This document shows, one piece after another, positions 26,793 to 34,394 of a stretch of 64,000 nucleotides of DNA. The notes beneath the pieces are model-generated. The model saw nothing but the letters and a program-made list of their open reading frames with translations, was not told the origin of the DNA and searched no databases. This DNA comes from Desmospora profundinema (GTDB taxonomy: Bacteria > Bacillota > Bacilli > Thermoactinomycetales > DSM-45169). The stretch's first letter is position 1; each line of letters starts with the position of its first letter. Both the position numbers and the translations under genes were made by a program. The stretch spans positions 124,001 to 188,000 of the forward strand of contig NZ_JAVDQG010000004.1 of NCBI RefSeq assembly GCF_031454155.1, read 5' to 3'.

Positions 26793-27902
26793 TTAATTTA
26801 ACAATGAAATGTCATCCTTGGTTCTCAGCAATTGAGTTAGATATGCTATTAAGGTATCATTTTGTATTGAATCACCAATGGTGATTCTTAAACCGGTTGG
26901 AGATCCCCAGGTACTCCCCGAACGCACTATATAGCCCTTGGTTAACAAATAACCGGCGATCTTATCGCAATCTCTCCTTAGTTCTATGAATATAAAGTTG
27001 GTTTGGGAGGGGTAATACGACAATCCAAACCGCCAACAAAACGTGTAATACTCCTCTAACTCTTGACGGTTTTTTCGTTTGCATTCATGAACAAAATGCT
27101 GGTCGTTCAGAGCGGCTAACGCCGCCACTTGTGCCAAATGCGATGTGTTGAACGTATCCTTGACCACTTGTAATAGGGAGATGACATCGGGATGGGCAAT
27201 ACAATATCCGATACGTAATGCGGCTAGACCATATGCTTTTGAGAAGGTTCGTGTAACGACTAAGTTGGGATAGCGGTCGATCAGGGAAACAGTGTCAGGA
27301 AAATCGATCGCATCCACATATTCGAAATATGCCTCGTCGCAGACAACCAACGTGTCAGAGTCAACCTCGTTCAACAGTTGAAGAAGTTCTTTTTCGTTGA
27401 CATACTCTCCCGAAGGATTATTCGGATTACAGATCCATACGATGCTGGTCTTTTGATCCACCGCTTCGATTATCCTCGGGATATCGTGTTTACCCTTGAC
27501 ATGGGGAATCTCTCGGATTTCCGCTCCCTCGATGACTGCATTCTTTTTATATTGGGGAAACGTAAAGTCAGACATTACCGTATTGACTTCTTGATTTAAG
27601 AAAGCCCTGGCTAACAGATGAATAATCTCATCCGTACCCTTGCCGAACAAAAGACATTCAGGGGAGATTTGATAGTAACTCGCCATTTTTTGTCGCAATG
27701 GATCAGCATTGGCGCTTGGATATAGAAATAAATTGGAAAGTTCCCTGTGCAATGCTTTCACTACCTCTTCCGAACACCCGTAAGGATTTTCATTGGAAGC
27801 CAGCTTTACGACTGTTTTGACACCATAGGCTTTTTTGACTTCATCGATTCCCATGCCGGGTTGATAGGGAGTTAGCTTCTTTAAATGACTCCTGGCTTTC
27901 AT
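26793..27902 (-). CDS. HisC-like class I/II aminotransferase
   Basis: PLP-dependent aminotransferase of 369 aa in the histidinol-phosphate aminotransferase subgroup. Features: VVKLASNENPYGCSEEVV, the PLP-phosphate region LLFGKGTDEIIHLLARA, WICNPNNPSGEYV, VCDEAYFEYV and the Schiff-base lysine (about K222) in TRTFSKAYGLAALRIGY. It is the last gene of the operon headed by the BacA-like decarboxylase, outside any his cluster. Transamination of the 2-oxo acid made there is therefore likelier than histidine synthesis (inference). HisC relatives often accept aromatic amino acids. The upstream permease gene ends 29 bp before it. Confidence 0.85.
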   Translation of the reverse strand: MKARSHLKKLTPYQPGMGIDEVKKAYGVKTVVKLASNENPYGCSEEVVKALHRELSNLFLYPSANADPLRQKMASYYQISPECLLFGKGTDEIIHLLARAFLNQEVNTVMSDFTFPQYKKNAVIEGAEIREIPHVKGKHDIPRIIEAVDQKTSIVWICNPNNPSGEYVNEKELLQLLNEVDSDTLVVCDEAYFEYVDAIDFPDTVSLIDRYPNLVVTRTFSKAYGLAALRIGYCIAHPDVISLLQVVKDTFNTSHLAQVAALAALNDQHFVHECKRKNRQELEEYYTFCWRFGLSYYPSQTNFIFIELRRDCDKIAGYLLTKGYIVRSGSTWGSPTGLRITIGDSIQNDTLIAYLTQLLRTKDDISLLN

Positions 27903-27931
27903 GATCTATACACTTCCCAACCATTTGAAGA

Positions 27932-29242
27932 TTAGGAATACATCCCCTCTTCACTGCGTAATCGAGTCTGTTCGACGGAACGGATGGACTTGCTCCGCAG
28001 AGCATAAACGATGGCTCCTAGCAAAATCCATAGCAGTCCTGTCAGAAAGCCCGTTTTCCCCACAGGAATCAAAAGGCTTACGCTGATTATGAGGGCCAGA
28101 AGAGGGATAGCCGGATAAAACGGGACTAAAAACTGATCGGGATGCTTCTTGGTGGACATGCTTTTCCTTGAAATGAAAAATGCGATCATCGTAAAGATAA
28201 AGGTTAGCAAGTATAAAAATCCCGTGGCGTTTACGGCTATGTTGATGGAACTAAACAATGTAAACGCCACCTGAATTCCAACCCCTAACGCGATGGCTCC
28301 TACCGGTGTTTGAAAACGGGGATGGATATAGGCGATCTGATGTGGGAGGAGTCCGTTACGGCCCATAGCGAATGCCGTTCTGGATATGGACACGATAAAT
28401 GCATTGGCCGTTGCGGGGAGGGCAGTCACGATCACCATGCTAATCAATATGGGTCCAAAGGAGCCCAAAAACTGTTCGCTTGCCAAGGCGACAGGAACTT
28501 CGGAGGATCCTAGTTCCCTCCAATCAACAACTCCTGTTGAGATGAACAACAAACCCAAATACAGAAGCAGGACAATTCCAATCGACAAAAAAATGGATAA
28601 GGGGATGGTTTTTCTGGGGTGTTTAATCTCCTCTCCAGAAGCGACGATGGCATCCCACCCCACAATGGAAAGAAATCCAACCAGAGCTGCTGCCAGAATT
28701 CCGGATATTCCGTTTGGAGCAAAAGGGCTGTACATAGACGGATCCACGTGACTCACCCCTAAAAGAAAGAAACCGACGAGAACGACAACGACGATGGAGA
28801 CGATCCCCAGTTGTACTTTACCGCTAAAACGAATACCCAAGATGTTTAGTACACCGAGAATCAGAAGAAGGAGAATCGCGCTGGGTAAAGGAGGCGCTCC
28901 CGTTAAGGAGTGCAGATAATTCCCAAATCCCTGTGACACAAAACTGCTGGCGGCCAGCCAAGCACCCCAGTACGACCAGCCAATCAACGTACCGACAAAC
29001 GGCCCCATCGTTTCTCGAACGTATTCATAAGATCCGCCTGCCCGTGGGTACCGGGAAGCGAGCTCCGCATAACATAACCCGAGCAATACGGCCAAAGAAG
29101 CGGCTAAGATAAAGGAGACCATAACCGCTGGACCGGCTTTTCCAGCTGCTACCCCGCTTAAGACAAAGATCCCTGCCCCAACCATCGCCCCGATTCCTAG
29201 AGAGGTTGCTTCTTTCCACCCCAACTCTCTGCTTAACGACAT
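27932..29242 (-). CDS. APC-family amino acid permease
   Basis: A membrane transporter of about 436 aa with some twelve hydrophobic segments. The APC signature is in the first helix (ATSLGIGAMVGAGIFVLSGV), followed by LLGLCYAELASRYPRAGGSY and ISRTAFAMGRNGLLP. I chose ATG 29242 with GGAGGG upstream; the frame remains open beyond it without family resemblance. It lies in the BacA-like operon. It could import a precursor or export the product. APC members usually import, but sequence does not fix direction. Confidence 0.85.
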   Translation of the reverse strand: MSLSRELGWKEATSLGIGAMVGAGIFVLSGVAAGKAGPAVMVSFILAASLAVLLGLCYAELASRYPRAGGSYEYVRETMGPFVGTLIGWSYWGAWLAASSFVSQGFGNYLHSLTGAPPLPSAILLLLILGVLNILGIRFSGKVQLGIVSIVVVVLVGFFLLGVSHVDPSMYSPFAPNGISGILAAALVGFLSIVGWDAIVASGEEIKHPRKTIPLSIFLSIGIVLLLYLGLLFISTGVVDWRELGSSEVPVALASEQFLGSFGPILISMVIVTALPATANAFIVSISRTAFAMGRNGLLPHQIAYIHPRFQTPVGAIALGVGIQVAFTLFSSINIAVNATGFLYLLTFIFTMIAFFISRKSMSTKKHPDQFLVPFYPAIPLLALIISVSLLIPVGKTGFLTGLLWILLGAIVYALRSKSIRSVEQTRLRSEEGMYS

Positions 29243-29259
29243 GGCAATCCCTCCAACCG

Positions 29260-29898
29260 TTAGAAATCCCGAAATTCTCCTGGTTTTTTTACGAACTGCC
29301 ATTGCTTCAAGTCTACAATCCAATATTTTTTGGGTCGAATGGTTCCGTCTTTGTTGTAGCCTGCTCGTTGTTCCCATTCTCCGCTTTCGAATCGATCTGT
29401 CACCTCTAATGACCGTAAACCCTTCACGCTTTTATATCCATAAAGACCAAAATCAAACAGGCGCAATGGATAGCCCTGTTCCATGGGCAAAGGCTCCCCG
29501 TCCACGGTATGGATTAACATCGACCGTCTGGAAATAGCATCACCCAATGGAATGGTGGATTGATAAACCCCCTTCTCCTTGGTTCCGATGCTGGTTTGTT
29601 TCAGATAGTATTTTTCGAGGTCGGAAACCCCCGCCATTTCCATCACTGTGGAGAGCAAAATCCCTTTCCAGGTTCGCCGAATACTCCAATTGCAAACACA
29701 AACCATTCGCCGACTCTCCTCGATCTGAGGAAGTTTTAATATTTCTTCATAAGACAAGTGCAACGTTGATTCCACCTTGCCAGATACGGTCAGTCGCCAC
29801 AAATCCAATTCAATGGACGTAGGAGGACCTTCTTGATAATAACGAAGAGAAGAAGGTTTTTTATCCAGATTGGGCGTTTTCAACCGTTGTATCATCAC
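29260..29898 (-). CDS. Sulfite-oxidase-fold molybdopterin enzyme
   Basis: A 212-aa protein of the oxidoreductase molybdopterin-binding (SUOX) family. The fold is seen in LDLWRLTVSGKVESTLHLSY, the cofactor-loop segment VCVCNWSIRRTWKGI with the likely Mo-ligating cysteine (C67, aligned to CVTxWS relatives), and YPLRLFDFGLYGYKSVKGLR. There is no signal peptide, heme domain or dimerisation domain, so it is a minimal cytosolic member of unknown substrate. It overlaps the preceding FGE-like gene by four bases. It needs Mo cofactor, and modABC lies in the same window. Confidence 0.82.
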   Translation of the reverse strand: MMIQRLKTPNLDKKPSSLRYYQEGPPTSIELDLWRLTVSGKVESTLHLSYEEILKLPQIEESRRMVCVCNWSIRRTWKGILLSTVMEMAGVSDLEKYYLKQTSIGTKEKGVYQSTIPLGDAISRRSMLIHTVDGEPLPMEQGYPLRLFDFGLYGYKSVKGLRSLEVTDRFESGEWEQRAGYNKDGTIRPKKYWIVDLKQWQFVKKPGEFRDF

Positions 29899-30677
29899 TT
29901 GATCCTCCTCACATCATTGATTACACATCGGAAACCGACCAAATTGTCCCGCATGGATGGCGGATAGTAATCCCGACTGGTGCACCGGAGGAAGTCCTCG
30001 TTGTGCAGTCCACAACCACCTCTAACGATGTGATCCTCGGTTTTCTCGGTTATATAAACGGGATTCGTACAGGATTGATCCCATTCGTAATGGATAGAGG
30101 CGTTGTCCAGACACCACTCCGCCATGTTTCCGGCCATATCCAGACACCCGAAAAAAGACACATTCTTTGAGTGTTTATAGATGGAAGTTGCGCTTCGGTC
30201 CAAATCAAAAGGATCACAATCGATCGCATAATTCGCATACTCCGGAGTAGGTTCTTCATTCCCCCAGGGATACTTGCGGCCGTCCGTCCCTTTACACGCA
30301 TACTCCCATTGCGCTTCGGTCGGAAGCGTTTTACCCATATAGGTGGCATAAGCGATGGCTTCCCACCAACTGACCCCTGTGACCGGCTGGTCGTCTTGAT
30401 TAAAATGATCGTCGTTCCAATAGTTGGGATATCGGATGTCGAACGCTTGTATGTAATCCCAACCTTCCGGGGGCCAGAAATCTGGTTGACGATACCCACC
30501 GACTTCCACAAACTCTCGATAATGTTTGTTTGTAACCGGAACCCGATCGATCGCAAAGGCGGACATTTTTACTTTCCGAACCGGTTGTTCGTCCGGTGAT
30601 TGATCACTTCCCATGGTGAACTCTCCAGCTGGGATGATAATCATATCGTTTAACCGTACTTCCAACTGATCTTTCAA
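29895..30677 (-). CDS. FGE/SUMF1-family protein (atypical)
   Basis: A protein of about 260 aa with the formylglycine-generating-enzyme (SUMF1/EgtB/PvdO) fold: MIIIPAGEFTMGSDQSPDEQ, DRVPVTNKHYREFVE, QPVTGVSWWEAIAYATYMGK, LPTEAQWEYACKG, GNMAEWCLDNAS and closing NLVGFRCVIND. The first of the two copper-binding cysteines of true FGEs appears replaced (NEDFLRCTSRD keeps only one), so formylglycine formation is unlikely. Relatives such as PvdO and EgtB do other oxidations. TTG 30677 is preferred because the preceding G11 tract acts as its ribosome site; an ATG at 30695 reads through the tract in frame. Confidence 0.8.
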   Translation of the reverse strand: MKDQLEVRLNDMIIIPAGEFTMGSDQSPDEQPVRKVKMSAFAIDRVPVTNKHYREFVEVGGYRQPDFWPPEGWDYIQAFDIRYPNYWNDDHFNQDDQPVTGVSWWEAIAYATYMGKTLPTEAQWEYACKGTDGRKYPWGNEEPTPEYANYAIDCDPFDLDRSATSIYKHSKNVSFFGCLDMAGNMAEWCLDNASIHYEWDQSCTNPVYITEKTEDHIVRGGCGLHNEDFLRCTSRDYYPPSMRDNLVGFRCVINDVRRIK

Positions 30678-30682
30678 TATTT

Positions 30683-30693
30683 CCCCCCCCCCC
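30683..30693 (-). repeat. Poly-G tract (G11) at translation start
   Basis: Eleven consecutive G on the coding strand lie between ATG 30695 and TTG 30677. Slippage would break the longer frame while changing the spacing or strength of the ribosome site for the TTG start. This could be phase variation or a sequencing/assembly artefact. Confidence 0.7.
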
Positions 30694-30704
30694 ATGGCTT
30701 TCTG

Positions 30705-31115
30705 TCAGCGTAAAAGACCTAGACTTCCAGTCAGTTTATTTACGGTTTTTTTATCCCCGTAGATGGCAATACCCAAATATTGCAGGTCATTTTTTGTGAA
30801 TTGAGCAATCTTTTGGGTATAATCTTCGTAGTTTTTGGTTGTTTGCGCTGCATTGGAGAAATCGATTAGAAGCAGGTCAGGATGATCGGTATGAATGACA
30901 TCGCGTAACGTTTTAATGGTGGTTTTATTTCCTTTTAAAATAGGGATGGGCGTGGTTGTAATCCCTTCGTGAGGTGTCCCGTCCGCATCATAGACCTTCG
31001 GTCCAATGATTCCCTGCAATTGATGACCCAATGTCAGTGCTAATACCGCTCCGGTGTTGGCGATCAAGCCTGTCGGCAATTCCGAATCGATAACCATTAC
31101 ACATTTGCTTTCCAA
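30705..31115 (-). CDS. DUF2000 family protein
   Basis: A 136-aa protein opening MESKCVMVIDSELPTGLIAN and continuing TGAVLALTLGHQL and TTTPIPILKG, typical of DUF2000, a family with a peptidyl-tRNA hydrolase-like fold and unknown function. The start is TTG at 31115 directly abutting the TGA of the BacA-like gene. The ribosome site (AAAGGAGTG) lies inside that gene, so the two are tightly coupled. The family is often linked to amino-acid-related loci. No catalytic role is assigned. Confidence 0.75.
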   Translation of the reverse strand: MESKCVMVIDSELPTGLIANTGAVLALTLGHQLQGIIGPKVYDADGTPHEGITTTPIPILKGNKTTIKTLRDVIHTDHPDLLLIDFSNAAQTTKNYEDYTQKIAQFTKNDLQYLGIAIYGDKKTVNKLTGSLGLLR

Positions 31116-31781
31116 TCAAGACACTCCTTTTTTCAGTTTGTCCATTTTTATATTTTCAGGTATAAATACAGACCATAACATGACAATTCTCCTCGTTCGG
31201 GAGATGAATTCTAAACCGTACTTTCTGCATGCATTGGCGGTGGTTATACACAGATCCGCTTCCCCTCTTTGAACTTTACGGGCCGCTTCGCTGGTGGAAT
31301 GAGCCGGTATCAATTCGTATTCTTTCTTTAAGTGAGGCAAAAACCAAGGGATCAAGCTTGATGGGGCGTGATGGGTTGAGATTGTTAAAGGAGATTTATT
31401 CAACCATGGACTTCTTAATTTAGCCGCCACCCCGTATAGAGGTGTTTCGAAGACGAAAGGCAACAGAAATCGAACCTTTAAGGACATGTAAAATTGATCG
31501 ATTCCTTGATATGCATTAGCCACGATAAATAAATTAGAGCGGTTGTTTACCAGATCTTCAAAAGCCTCCTCATAGGTTGGATACAACGTGCATTCTACCT
31601 GCTTATCAGGCAAATGAGCGATTAAATACTGTGCTGCCGCCTCACTGCTAGTCCCTTCAGGACCCAGTGTCGACATACGGATCTGAGGAAATGCACGAAG
31701 CTTCGCAATCAATGGTTCCAGTTGTTGTTCCCAGATTGATGAGAGATCCGATTTTTCTGTTTGTTGGGAGAACGTTCCCAT
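31116..31781 (-). CDS. BacA-type prephenate decarboxylase homologue
   Basis: A 221-aa protein of the prephenate dehydratase fold. It opens with STLGPEGTSSEAAAQYL (about 37-53), then ETPLYGVAAKL, STSEAARKVQRGEADLCITT and GLEFISRTRRIVMLWSVFIP. These match the bacilysin enzyme BacA (TLGPEGTSSE, STSQAARKVKEG, MSWSLF as I recall it). The Thr-Arg-Phe active-site motif and ACT domain of true PheA are absent. BacA-type enzymes decarboxylate prephenate without aromatisation to a dihydro-hydroxyphenylpyruvate, the precursor of bacilysin- and tetrahydrotyrosine-type amino acids. It is first in a six-gene operon divergent from a MocR regulator. None of BacB, BacC, BacD or BacG is nearby. Confidence 0.78.
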   Translation of the reverse strand: MGTFSQQTEKSDLSSIWEQQLEPLIAKLRAFPQIRMSTLGPEGTSSEAAAQYLIAHLPDKQVECTLYPTYEEAFEDLVNNRSNLFIVANAYQGIDQFYMSLKVRFLLPFVFETPLYGVAAKLRSPWLNKSPLTISTHHAPSSLIPWFLPHLKKEYELIPAHSTSEAARKVQRGEADLCITTANACRKYGLEFISRTRRIVMLWSVFIPENIKMDKLKKGVS

Positions 31782-31836
31782 GATTTAATTCTCTTCCCTT
31801 CGATAGAAAAATAGGTTTAAGGGGTTTCGCTTATGC

Positions 31837-31905
31837 ACCAATTTACTTAAGATAGAAGAAATAGAAAAGAACCAATTATAACGTTTTTTTTAAGTACCAA
31901 TGATG
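31837..31905. promoter_or_regulatory. Direct-repeat operator candidate for MocR regulator
   Basis: ACCAATTTA (31837), ACCAATTAT (31871) and ACCAATGAT (31896) are direct repeats in the region between the divergent BacA-like and MocR genes. The first two start 34 bp apart, the kind of spacing used by GabR-type MocR proteins on direct repeats. Confidence 0.45.
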
Positions 31906-31917
31906 AGGATGAATCCC

Positions 31918-33321
31918 ATGCTTTGGTTACACATTGACCGTTCGTTGGACATTTCCTTAAAAAAACAAGTCTACGAACAAATCCGTACACGCATATTACA
32001 AGGGGAGTTAACAGCCGGGTACCGACTTCCTGCAAGCCGGGAATTGGCTATCCAGTTAAATTTATCACGGAATGTGGTGATAGAAGCTTATGAACAGTTA
32101 CTGGCGGAAGGATATGTGAAAGGAAGACAGGGATCGGGCACTTATGTCGCACCGGGGGCTTATCTGGAACGGGATTTGAAGGAACAGCCGTCGTCTTTTT
32201 TGGAAACCCACAGAGACGAAGAAAAAGAGAAAGATGAGATTGATTTTCGTTCGGGTATTCCCGCCTTAAACCACTTTCCTAAAAAGAAATGGGGTAAACT
32301 GTCGAAGCAGGTGTGTGAGGAGGCTTCAAACGCAGATTTCGGATATGATAATCCGGAGGGGCGTTCTGAATTTCGACATGTATTGTCCCGTTATCTAAAA
32401 AGAACCCGGGGGGTTCATTGTCATCCTGATCAGCTTATAATCACTTCGGGAGCGACACAGGGATTTTCCTTAATTGCAAACTTATTGCTTTCTCCTGATG
32501 ACCGGGTTATCATCGAAGATCCGATCACACATGAGATCCAAACCATTTTTTCCTCAAGCGGTGCCACTCTTTACCCTGTGCCAGTAGATGAAGACGGAAT
32601 GCGAACCGATCTGATCCCAGTGGACAAAAAACCGGGATTTGTATTCGTTACTTCCTCCCACCAATTCCCTTTGGGAGGGATCTTGCCAATCCAACGTCGG
32701 ATCCAATTGATCCAGCTTGCCCGAAAATTGGATACATATATCGTCGAAGATGACTATGACAGTGAATTTCGCTATGATGGGGAACCGATTCATTCATTGC
32801 AAGGGTTGGACCCGGAGCGAGTCGTATACGTCGGTACTTTCAGCAAAATCCTGTCTCCTTCTTTACGGTTGGGTTATCTGATTCTTCCCCCGGTTCTCAC
32901 CCAGCAGTGTCGGGAACTCAAATGGTTTTTCGATCTGCATGCTCCGTCGTTGGAGCAGATGACGCTTTCCCGGTTTATTCATAACGGAAGCCTCGATCAT
33001 CATATCCAGAAAATGAGGAAATTGTATGTAAAACGGAGGAAAATCTTAAAGGTCTGCTTAAAAGAGGAGTTTGGTGATCGGGTTTCCATTTCCGGTGATT
33101 CAACGGGTCTTCATCTGATTGTCGAGTTTAAAGATGTCCAGTTTGATGAAGGAATGTTAAGCCATATTAGCCGATATAAGGTTAAGGTTTATCCTGTGGA
33201 GTTACATTCCATCCAAAAAGGGTTCCACCGCAAAAAGCTGATATTAGGTTACGGCAATCTCAATGAGGAACAAATCCGTGAAGGAATTTGTCGATTAGGA
33301 CAGGCTTTACATCGCTTATAA
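31918..33321 (+). CDS. MocR/GabR-type regulator (GntR-HTH plus aminotransferase domain)
   Basis: A transcription factor of about 467 aa. The N-terminal winged helix (about 1-75) contains KKQVYEQIRTRILQGELTAG, RLPASRELAIQLNLSRNVV and GYVKGRQGSGTYVAPG. The C-terminal fold-type I aminotransferase domain binds PLP: ITSGATQGFSLIANLL, IVEDDYDSEFRYDG and the lysine in YVGTFSKILSPSLRLGY. It is transcribed away from the BacA-like operon and probably controls it in response to a PLP-reactive amino acid. ATG 31918 is preferred, with AGGATG before it; ATG 31900 is in frame. A 16-bp hairpin follows. Confidence 0.9.
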   Translation: MLWLHIDRSLDISLKKQVYEQIRTRILQGELTAGYRLPASRELAIQLNLSRNVVIEAYEQLLAEGYVKGRQGSGTYVAPGAYLERDLKEQPSSFLETHRDEEKEKDEIDFRSGIPALNHFPKKKWGKLSKQVCEEASNADFGYDNPEGRSEFRHVLSRYLKRTRGVHCHPDQLIITSGATQGFSLIANLLLSPDDRVIIEDPITHEIQTIFSSSGATLYPVPVDEDGMRTDLIPVDKKPGFVFVTSSHQFPLGGILPIQRRIQLIQLARKLDTYIVEDDYDSEFRYDGEPIHSLQGLDPERVVYVGTFSKILSPSLRLGYLILPPVLTQQCRELKWFFDLHAPSLEQMTLSRFIHNGSLDHHIQKMRKLYVKRRKILKVCLKEEFGDRVSISGDSTGLHLIVEFKDVQFDEGMLSHISRYKVKVYPVELHSIQKGFHRKKLILGYGNLNEEQIREGICRLGQALHRL

Positions 33322-33335
33322 AGAAAACCGTTTAC

Positions 33336-33371
33336 GGTCACACCCCCTCTCTTTTGAGAGGGGGTGTGACC
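33336..33371. terminator. Sixteen-bp perfect hairpin after MocR gene
   Basis: GGTCACACCCCCTCTC-TTTT-GAGAGGGGGTGTGACC. It probably ends the MocR transcript although no T-run follows. Confidence 0.6.
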
Positions 33372-33390
33372 CATATGGAACCCATAAGGC

Positions 33391-33535
33391 TAGGGCGTGT
33401 CTGAACAATCCGTAGGGCGGGATTCCGGGTCGGTATGGCTGTCTTCGTTTCGTTGCAAAAAGCGCAAAGGCTCTCCGCCAGCCATACCGACCCTCTCTCG
33501 TTCTTGCGGAAAATTGAATTACCAGACAGACCCTA
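33391..33535 (-). repeat. Type-1 MITE-like repeat, copy B (cassette-free)
   Basis: Runs from TAGGGCGTGTCTGAACAATC to ...ACCAGACAGACCCTA, so both ends are terminal inverted repeats beginning TAGGG. The interior is a long imperfect palindrome (GGTCGGTATGGCTG/CAGCCATACCGACC) around GTTTCGTTGCAAAAAGCG. The internal cassette found in other copies is absent. Its last two bases, TA, are the first two of the next element. Confidence 0.8.
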
Positions 33536-33752
33536 GTGCCCCTTCAGGTAATTTCGATCTGTTATTCTTGGCCTTTACGCGGACAAGTCGGTCGGCTTGG
33601 TTTTCCGTCTTCGCTCCATGCACTCATCGAGCACAAGTCTCGCCTTGGTCACTTTGTTCCCAGGTCTTGCTATGCGTGGCAGAGTCGACTCCGCCGGAAA
33701 ACCAAGCCTCCCTCCACGTAAACACGATCGATATTGGTAGAAAGGGGCACTA
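33534..33752 (+). repeat. Type-2 MITE-like repeat with inserted cassette
   Basis: Terminal inverted repeats TAGTGCCCCTTC (33534-33545) and its near complement (33741-33752), and inner arms GGCTTGGTTTTCCG/CGGAAAACCAAGCC. It is nearly identical to the copy at 56548-56711 but contains 54 extra bases (33622-33675) flanked by ATGC on both sides. No coding capacity. Confidence 0.85.
33622..33675 (+). mobile_element. 54-bp cassette nested in type-2 repeat
   Basis: The segment from ACTCATCGAGCACAAGTCTC to GGTCTTGCTATGC is absent from the sister copy at 56548-56711. It is closely related to segments inside type-1 copies at 14828, 41809, 45903 (partial) and 60521. Confidence 0.65.
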
Positions 33753-33961
33753 GTATGTTTATCTATCATAAGCGATTAATGCGCGTCATAGGGAGTGGTT
33801 GACCAGAAGCCGCCTTGTTCCTACGCCCTCACACGAGCGACACCATTGTTGTCGTACCCTTTCCGATTCAAGCGGGGAACCATGGGTTGAACTCGACCAA
33901 CGTCGACTTTTTTACAGGGTATGAGCAGAGAGACCGGACGGTCACCGTGGATATTCATACA
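33753..33961. other. Intergenic stretch with possible transposase-tail debris
   Basis: No intact gene. It contains CATAGGGAGTGGT (33787-33799), also found at 21193. The minus strand keeps a short open frame (VDVGRVQPMVPRLNRKGYDN) that could be the 3' end of a lost transposase. The assignment is weak. Confidence 0.25.
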
Positions 33962-33962
33962 C

Positions 33963-33993
33963 AAACCCCCCTGTCCCAGGACAGGGGGGTTTT
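33963..33993 (-). terminator. Terminator of the VOC/aconitase transcript
   Basis: AAACCCCCCTGTCC/GGACAGGGGGGTTT with a two-base loop, about 25 bp past the VOC gene stop on the minus strand. Confidence 0.75.
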
Positions 33994-34019
33994 CAAAAAT
34001 AACCGAGGTGAGTTTCGTG

Positions 34020-34394
34020 TTACTTGCGATTCTTTTGCTCAATCAGTTCCAGCCGGTTGCCGAATGGATCCCGCAATTCAAAACGATCGAAGCCGGGAAT
34101 GGGAACAGACTCCACAATCGGGACACCGGCCTCTTCGAGGCGCAAACGCCAGCGGGAGAGGTCTTCCACCTCGTAGGCGAGGTGGGCTTTGGTCCGGTTC
34201 CGGTCTAAGCCGTCTTCCGTGCCGACATGGAGATCGGCGTTGGACAGACGGAGCCAGAAACCGCCGCGATCGGAGAGGGTGTTCGGTTTGGGAATTTCCA
34301 TCAAACCCAGCAGGTCGCAGTAGAAACGGCGCGCTTTTTCTTCGGCGCCCTTCGGCACCGTGATCTGGGCGTGATGCAAGCCCCGGATGGTCAT
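34020..34394 (-). CDS. VOC family (glyoxalase-like) protein
   Basis: A 124-aa vicinal-oxygen-chelate protein with paired beta-alpha-beta motifs: IRGLHHAQITVPKGAEEKAR, FYCDLLGLMEIPKP, AHLAYEVEDLSRWRLRLEEA and FDRFELRDPFGNRLELIEQ. A His and a Glu in metal-ligand positions suggest a metalloenzyme of unknown substrate. Its ATG overlaps the stop of the aconitase gene (TGATG), so it is translated from the same message. That association is unusual. Confidence 0.82.
   Translation of the reverse strand: MTIRGLHHAQITVPKGAEEKARRFYCDLLGLMEIPKPNTLSDRGGFWLRLSNADLHVGTEDGLDRNRTKAHLAYEVEDLSRWRLRLEEAGVPIVESVPIPGFDRFELRDPFGNRLELIEQKNRK

Noticed and set aside
31116-31781. Ordinary prephenate dehydratase (PheA)
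   Set aside because: No Thr-Arg-Phe motif and no ACT domain; segments fit BacA-type decarboxylases better. Not fully excluded without an alignment.
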